7,172 nt of DNA, taken from the NCBI GenBank assembly GCA_003560935.1, contig PWJF01000564.1:1-7172 (forward strand), given 5' to 3'. How positions within the stretch are numbered: the stretch's first letter is position 1; the number at the start of each line of letters is the position of its first letter. Below, piece after piece: positions 5,263 to 7,172 of the stretch. The DNA is from Ignavibacteriales bacterium. GTDB taxonomy: Bacteria > Bacteroidota > Ignavibacteria > T3Sed10-11. Made by a program: the position numbers and the translations under genes. Below the pieces are notes generated by a model. The model saw only the letters and a program-made list of their open reading frames with translations, was not told the DNA's origin and did not search any database.

Positions 5263-5727
5263 ATGAAAAAGGCTATTCTCACAATGGGACTGCCGGGAAG
5301 CGGCAAGAGCACTATGATGGCTCAGGAATACGATTTAAGCGAATACGCATTGATTGACCCTGACGAGATTAAAAAAGAACAAGCAGATTACAGCGATGAG
5401 CGCCCTGAAGTATATCACGAATGGAGCAAAGCTGAAGCGAAAGTAAGAATCAGCCAAGCAATCAGAGACGGCAAGAACATCATCATTGACGGCACTGGCA
5501 CCAACGCTGAAAAAATGGTTCGTCAAATAAACGAACTTCACGGCGCTGGCTACCACGTTGAAATCTTTTACGTCAAGGTGAGCGTGGCCACTTGCTTAAA
5601 AAGAAATAAAGAGCGCCCCCGCAGCGTGCCTGAAAGCATCATTTACGAAAAGGCTGGACTGATAAGCACCAGCCTCGAAATTGTAAGCGGATACGCTGAC
5701 AGCGTCAAAACTATCAGGAATGATTAA
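5263..5727 (+). CDS. P-loop kinase of the polynucleotide kinase/zeta-toxin-like (AAA_33) type
   Basis: This 154-residue protein has Walker A GLPGSGKST (9-17). IDPDEIK (31-37) follows, where Asp32 or Asp34 sits at the place of the catalytic acid in T4-type 5' kinases and zeta-like kinases. IIIDGTGTN (73-81) closes the Walker B-like strand. RNKERPRSVPE (114-124) is the arginine-rich lid that contacts ATP phosphates. The length fits a stand-alone kinase domain without the phosphatase part of T4 polynucleotide kinase. The substrate cannot be read from the sequence. Polynucleotide 5'-OH phosphorylation in nucleic-acid repair is the likeliest, and a nucleotide or small-molecule target is the alternative. 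AAGGAGG (5248-5254) 8 bases upstream fixes the start. The gene directly follows the large noncoding RNA, and its TAA stop is the start of the first intercistronic element. Confidence 0.85.
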   Translation: MKKAILTMGLPGSGKSTMMAQEYDLSEYALIDPDEIKKEQADYSDERPEVYHEWSKAEAKVRISQAIRDGKNIIIDGTGTNAEKMVRQINELHGAGYHVEIFYVKVSVATCLKRNKERPRSVPESIIYEKAGLISTSLEIVSGYADSVKTIRND

Positions 5728-5787
5728 TCATTGCTCAAGTCCACCACCGCCGGTGGGCTTGCTGGAGTGATTAAAATTCTAAGGAGG
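5725..5787 (+). promoter_or_regulatory. Intercistronic stop-hairpin-RBS element, copy A
   Basis: TAATCA (5725-5730, whose TAA is the kinase stop) pairs with TGATTA (5768-5773). Conserved TTGCT (5731-5735) faces TGGAG (5763-5767) across an imperfect internal loop. The inner stem CAAGTCCACC/GGTGGGCTTG (5736-5745 with 5752-5761) is 10 bp with one U-G and has loop ACCGCC. An A/T linker TTAAAATTCT leads into AAGGAGG (5781-5787), the ribosome binding site for the ATG at 5797. There is no U-run after the hairpin, so it is not an intrinsic terminator. Confidence 0.88.
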
Positions 5788-5796
5788 CTTTTTAAA

Positions 5797-5961
5797 ATGG
5801 CAGGCAGAATGAAAGCAACTGAAAACATTGAGGTGCATCTGATTCAAGGGCTGGTCGAAAGTCTTATTGCTAAAGTAGGTTATGAGGAAGCGCTGGAAAT
5901 GTGCGCCACTCATGACGAAGTTCAGGTTGTAGAATGGGTCGCTGGAAACCTTAACTTGTAA
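5797..5961 (+). CDS. Small hypothetical protein, 54 residues
   Basis: The protein begins MAGRMKATENIEVHL and ends VEWVAGNLNL. It is predicted mostly helical and is acidic, with one cysteine (MCATHDE) and no membrane segment or known motif. I do not recognise a family. AAGGAGG at 5781-5787, 9 bases upstream, and the repeated intercistronic element fix the start at 5797. The frame is open further upstream, but those codons lie inside the hairpin element. An in-frame ATG at 5809 is a weaker alternative. It sits in an operon of small accessory genes between the kinase and a winged-helix-like protein. Its TAA stop is the first three bases of element copy B. Confidence 0.75.
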   Translation: MAGRMKATENIEVHLIQGLVESLIAKVGYEEALEMCATHDEVQVVEWVAGNLNL

Positions 5962-6020
5962 TCATTGCTTCTGCTCTCCCTTAGGGAGGGCAGGCTGGAG
6001 TGATTAAAATTTTAAGGAGG
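5959..6020 (+). promoter_or_regulatory. Intercistronic stop-hairpin-RBS element, copy B
   Basis: TAATCA (5959-5964, stop codon included) pairs with TGATTA (6001-6006). TTGCT (5965-5969) faces TGGAG (5996-6000). The inner stem CTGCTCTCCC/GGGAGGGCAG (5971-5980 with 5984-5993) has loop TTA and one U-G. Its sequence is unrelated to copy A, but its shape is the same. The linker TTAAAATTTTAA is a perfect 12-base palindrome and runs into AAGGAGG (6014-6020). Confidence 0.88.
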
Positions 6021-6029
6021 ACGTTGAAA

Positions 6030-6293
6030 ATGAAATTAACAGAACTGGAACAAAAGTTTATGACGGCGGTTCCAAAAGATGACTTTTATGAACAGGGGTT
6101 TGAAAGCGTGCTTTGGTCTGACGTATTCTTCGACGCTGCCGAGATTGACCCGAAAGTTGGCAGAGGAGTTTTAAGCAGCTTGATTCAAAAAGGTTTTATC
6201 GAAGGCGGAGTTGACGCGTTTTCACTCGATGAAAAAGGCGTCGAATGGATGAAAGCGAATTTCGAACTTGATGAAGAAGGTTATGAAATTTAA
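6030..6293 (+). CDS. Small acidic protein, winged-helix-like, 87 residues
   Basis: The protein starts MKLTELEQKFMTAV. The middle part looks like a winged helix: a helix (VLWSDVFFDAAEI, about 27-39), a candidate recognition helix (VGRGVLSSLIQKGFIEG, 43-59), a short beta wing, then SLDEKGVEWM (65-74), which resembles the 'L-T-x-x-G' segment after the wing in MarR-like proteins. The C-terminus is very acidic (FELDEEGYEI), which makes DNA binding uncertain. Protein-protein or regulatory roles are possible. AAGGAGG at 6014-6020, 9 bases before the ATG, supports the start, although the frame is open upstream through the element. The TAA stop is the first three bases of element copy C. Confidence 0.75.
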   Translation: MKLTELEQKFMTAVPKDDFYEQGFESVLWSDVFFDAAEIDPKVGRGVLSSLIQKGFIEGGVDAFSLDEKGVEWMKANFELDEEGYEI

Positions 6294-6353
6294 TCATTGC
6301 TCACAGAGCAGCGCCAGCGCTGCTCTCTATGGAGTGATTAAAATTTTAGGAGG
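6291..6353 (+). promoter_or_regulatory. Intercistronic stop-hairpin-RBS element, copy C
   Basis: TAATCA (6291-6296, stop codon included) pairs with TGATTA (6335-6340). TTGCT (6297-6301) faces TGGAG (6330-6334). The inner stem AGAGCAGCG/CGCTGCTCT (6305-6313 with 6318-6326) is 9 bp with loop CCAG. The linker AAATTTT leads to AGGAGG (6348-6353), which serves the ATG at 6362. Stem sequence and loop differ from the other copies, while the flanking conserved strings are identical. Confidence 0.88.
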
Positions 6354-6361
6354 CGAAAGAA

Positions 6362-6658
6362 ATGACTGACCATCGTGGAATAGTTTACCTGATACACTTC
6401 AAAACCCCTTTCAAGCACGCGCGCCATTATATCGGGTTTTGCGAATTTGGGAACTTGGAAAAGAGAATGGAAAAGCATCGCAATGGTAACGGTTCGAAAT
6501 TAATGGCGGCAGTAACTGCTGCTGGCATCGAATGGGAAGTTGCTAAGATTTGGGAAAACGTCGATCGAGGCTTCGAAAGACAGCTGAAAAACAGAAACGG
6601 AGCAAGCCGCTTTTGCCCGTTCTGTAAAGACGAAAAAAACAGGAGGGACGCACGATGA
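6362..6658 (+). CDS. GIY-YIG nuclease-domain protein
   Basis: This 98-residue protein spans one GIY-YIG domain. GIVYL (6-10) corresponds to the GIY strand and HYIGF (22-26) to the YIG strand. NLEKRMEKHRNGNGSKL (31-47) carries the conserved Arg35 and the HRNG segment. FERQLKNR (71-78) holds Glu72, the metal-binding glutamate. A short tail contains CPFC (85-88), possibly half of a zinc site. All catalytic residues appear present, so it is probably an active DNA endonuclease. There is no DNA-binding extension like those of intron homing enzymes, and no intron is evident, so a free-standing or repair role is likelier. AGGAGG at 6348-6353, 8 bases upstream, fixes the start. It is coupled to the next gene by an ATGA overlap, the only junction in this operon without the hairpin element. 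Confidence 0.82.
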   Translation: MTDHRGIVYLIHFKTPFKHARHYIGFCEFGNLEKRMEKHRNGNGSKLMAAVTAAGIEWEVAKIWENVDRGFERQLKNRNGASRFCPFCKDEKNRRDAR

Positions 6659-6810
6659 CTGAATTTGGAGTAAGGTGGCAAGAGTTCAACAGGCGCGACG
6701 AATTGGTCATGAAAGAAAAGATTTTCAAAACTGATAAAGCACGTGAAAAATTCGTTGAAAAGCTGGAGGAAAAAGATAACTTTTACCAAATTGATTCTTG
6801 GCTGAATTAA
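6655..6810 (+). CDS. Small charged protein, 51 residues, coupled to the GIY-YIG gene
   Basis: The protein begins MTEFGVRWQEFNRRDELVMK and ends NFYQIDSWLN. It is highly charged: a short beta-like segment containing KIFKT, then a helix KAREKFVEKLEEKD, then FYQIDSW. No catalytic motif is visible and I do not recognise a named family. It is real rather than a shadow because AGGAGG (6641-6646) lies 8 bases upstream, its ATG overlaps the GIY-YIG stop as ATGA, and its TAA is exactly the first three bases of element copy D, as for the other genes of the operon. Translational coupling suggests that it works with the GIY-YIG protein, perhaps as a partner or modulator. Confidence 0.78.
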   Translation: MTEFGVRWQEFNRRDELVMKEKIFKTDKAREKFVEKLEEKDNFYQIDSWLN

Positions 6811-6880
6811 TCATTGCTCAAGTTCATCAGAAATGGTGAACTTGATGGAGTGATTAAAAATTTTAAAACTTAAAAGGAGG
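6808..6880 (+). promoter_or_regulatory. Intercistronic stop-hairpin-RBS element, copy D
   Basis: TAATCA (6808-6813, stop codon included) pairs with TGATTA (6851-6856). TTGCT (6814-6818) faces TGGAG (6846-6850). The inner stem CAAGTTCATC/GGTGAACTTG (6819-6828 with 6835-6844) is 10 bp with one U-G and has loop AGAAAT. The A/T linker is longer here (about 17 bases) before AAGGAGG (6874-6880), which serves the ATG at 6888. The outer helix and conserved strings are unchanged. Confidence 0.87.
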
Positions 6881-6887
6881 CGCCACC

Positions 6888-7172
6888 ATGTTTAACGAGC
6901 ATCGCACATTTGGAGTGGAGATTGAATTTGTCGGCAACGACAACAGGGTTAGTGACGAAATGTCGGCACGCGGCTTGGATTGCCGCAGGGAAAGCTACAA
7001 TCACATCACCCGCACTTGGTGGAAGATTGTGTATGACAGCAGCGTCAGTGGTCATGGAGGAGACGGACTGGAATTGGTCAGCCCTCCACTGGCTGGAATC
7101 AACGGCATGATTCAGCTGAAGCTGGCTTGCGAAGCACTCGAAGCTGCTGGAGTGAGAATCAATCGCTCATGC
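6888..7172 (+). CDS. Putative amidoligase (COOH-NH2 ligase fold), N-terminal part, runs off the window
   Basis: The first 95 codons are present and the frame is open to the right edge. FGVEIEFVG (8-16) is the hallmark N-terminal strand of the amidoligase_2 family, with two acidic residues expected to bind magnesium. WWKIVYDSSVSG (44-55), then GLELVSPPLAG (60-70), then a helix LKLACEALEAAGVRIN (77-92) ending in a conserved-looking SC match the order of family motifs. The family's later catalytic region lies beyond the window. Amidoligases are predicted to join carboxyl and amino groups with ATP, related to glutamine synthetase and glutamate-cysteine ligase. In phages they are proposed to modify peptides, proteins or cell wall. 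AAGGAGG at 6874-6880, 7 bases upstream, fixes the start. Element copy D precedes it. The actual substrate is unknown. Confidence 0.85.
   Translation, partial: MFNEHRTFGVEIEFVGNDNRVSDEMSARGLDCRRESYNHITRTWWKIVYDSSVSGHGGDGLELVSPPLAGINGMIQLKLACEALEAAGVRINRSC

Noticed and set aside
5731..5796. TTG start extending the 54-residue protein
   Set aside because: The extension would translate the hairpin element and its RBS. The element recurs between other genes, and AAGGAGG precedes the ATG at 5797.
6000..6029. GTG in TGGAGTGATTAAAA as a start codon
   Set aside because: The GTG is in frame with the next gene in copies A and B only. In copies C and D it reaches a stop within about 12 codons. It is conserved as RNA structure, not as a start.
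5736..6844. Inner hairpins of the four elements as intrinsic terminators
   Set aside because: No U-run follows any of them. Instead TGGAGTGATTA and a ribosome binding site follow, and the genes continue as one operon.
6910..7110. 66-codon plus-strand frame inside the amidoligase
   Set aside because: It is a shadow of the amidoligase frame, whose start, RBS and family motifs are clear.

Overview
The window is almost certainly part of a tailed bacteriophage (or prophage) genome. It holds short, tightly packed genes that all run on the + strand. Several start/stop codons overlap as ATGA, and nearly every gene has a strong AGGAGG-type ribosome binding site. The content is typical of phage: a Mre11/Rad50-like recombination pair, a small nuclease, an orphan amino-methyltransferase, a P-loop kinase, a GIY-YIG protein and an amidoligase. 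The strong Shine-Dalgarno sequences fit a Bacillota-like host, but nothing here fixes the host.

Region 1 (1-4214) is a recombination/repair operon. It contains the tail of an unknown gene, a PD-(D/E)XK-like nuclease, a 57-residue protein, a DPPY methyltransferase, and a Rad50/SbcC-type ATPase split over three genes with the Mre11/SbcD-type nuclease gene embedded among them. The N-terminal half carries Walker A and ends at the CPLC zinc hook. After the nuclease come a small coiled-coil protein and a C-terminal half with the signature motif and Walker B. Together these would process DNA ends for recombination-dependent replication.

Region 2 (4215-5262) is over 1 kb without a credible protein gene, which is striking in so dense a genome. 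It starts with about 300 bases at 27% GC (A/T runs, short repeats, and a promoter-like TTGCGG-17-TATAAT). It then switches to about 500 bases at 61% GC with only 6% T on the + strand (29 of 480 bases in 4561-5040, against 33% A and 33% G). This stretch is full of local hairpins, several with GAAA loops, and passes into a multi-branched domain at 5054-5235. I read 4508-5240 as one large, structured, uridine-poor noncoding RNA. It is similar in size and phage context to the GOLLD and ROOL classes, but I cannot identify it as either. This is the best candidate for an undescribed system here.

Region 3 (5263-7172) is an operon of small accessory genes: P-loop kinase, 54-residue protein, 87-residue winged-helix-like protein, GIY-YIG protein, 51-residue protein, and an amidoligase that runs off the end. 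Four of its five intercistronic junctions carry one repeated RNA element. The TAA stop codon of the upstream gene is the first three bases of TAATCATTGCT. A hairpin with the same shape but a different sequence in each copy follows, then TGGAGTGATTA, an A/T linker and the next gene's AGGAGG. The outer TAATCA/TGATTA helix and the compensatory changes in the inner stem show that the RNA fold is what is conserved. The fifth junction is a simple ATGA overlap and has no element.
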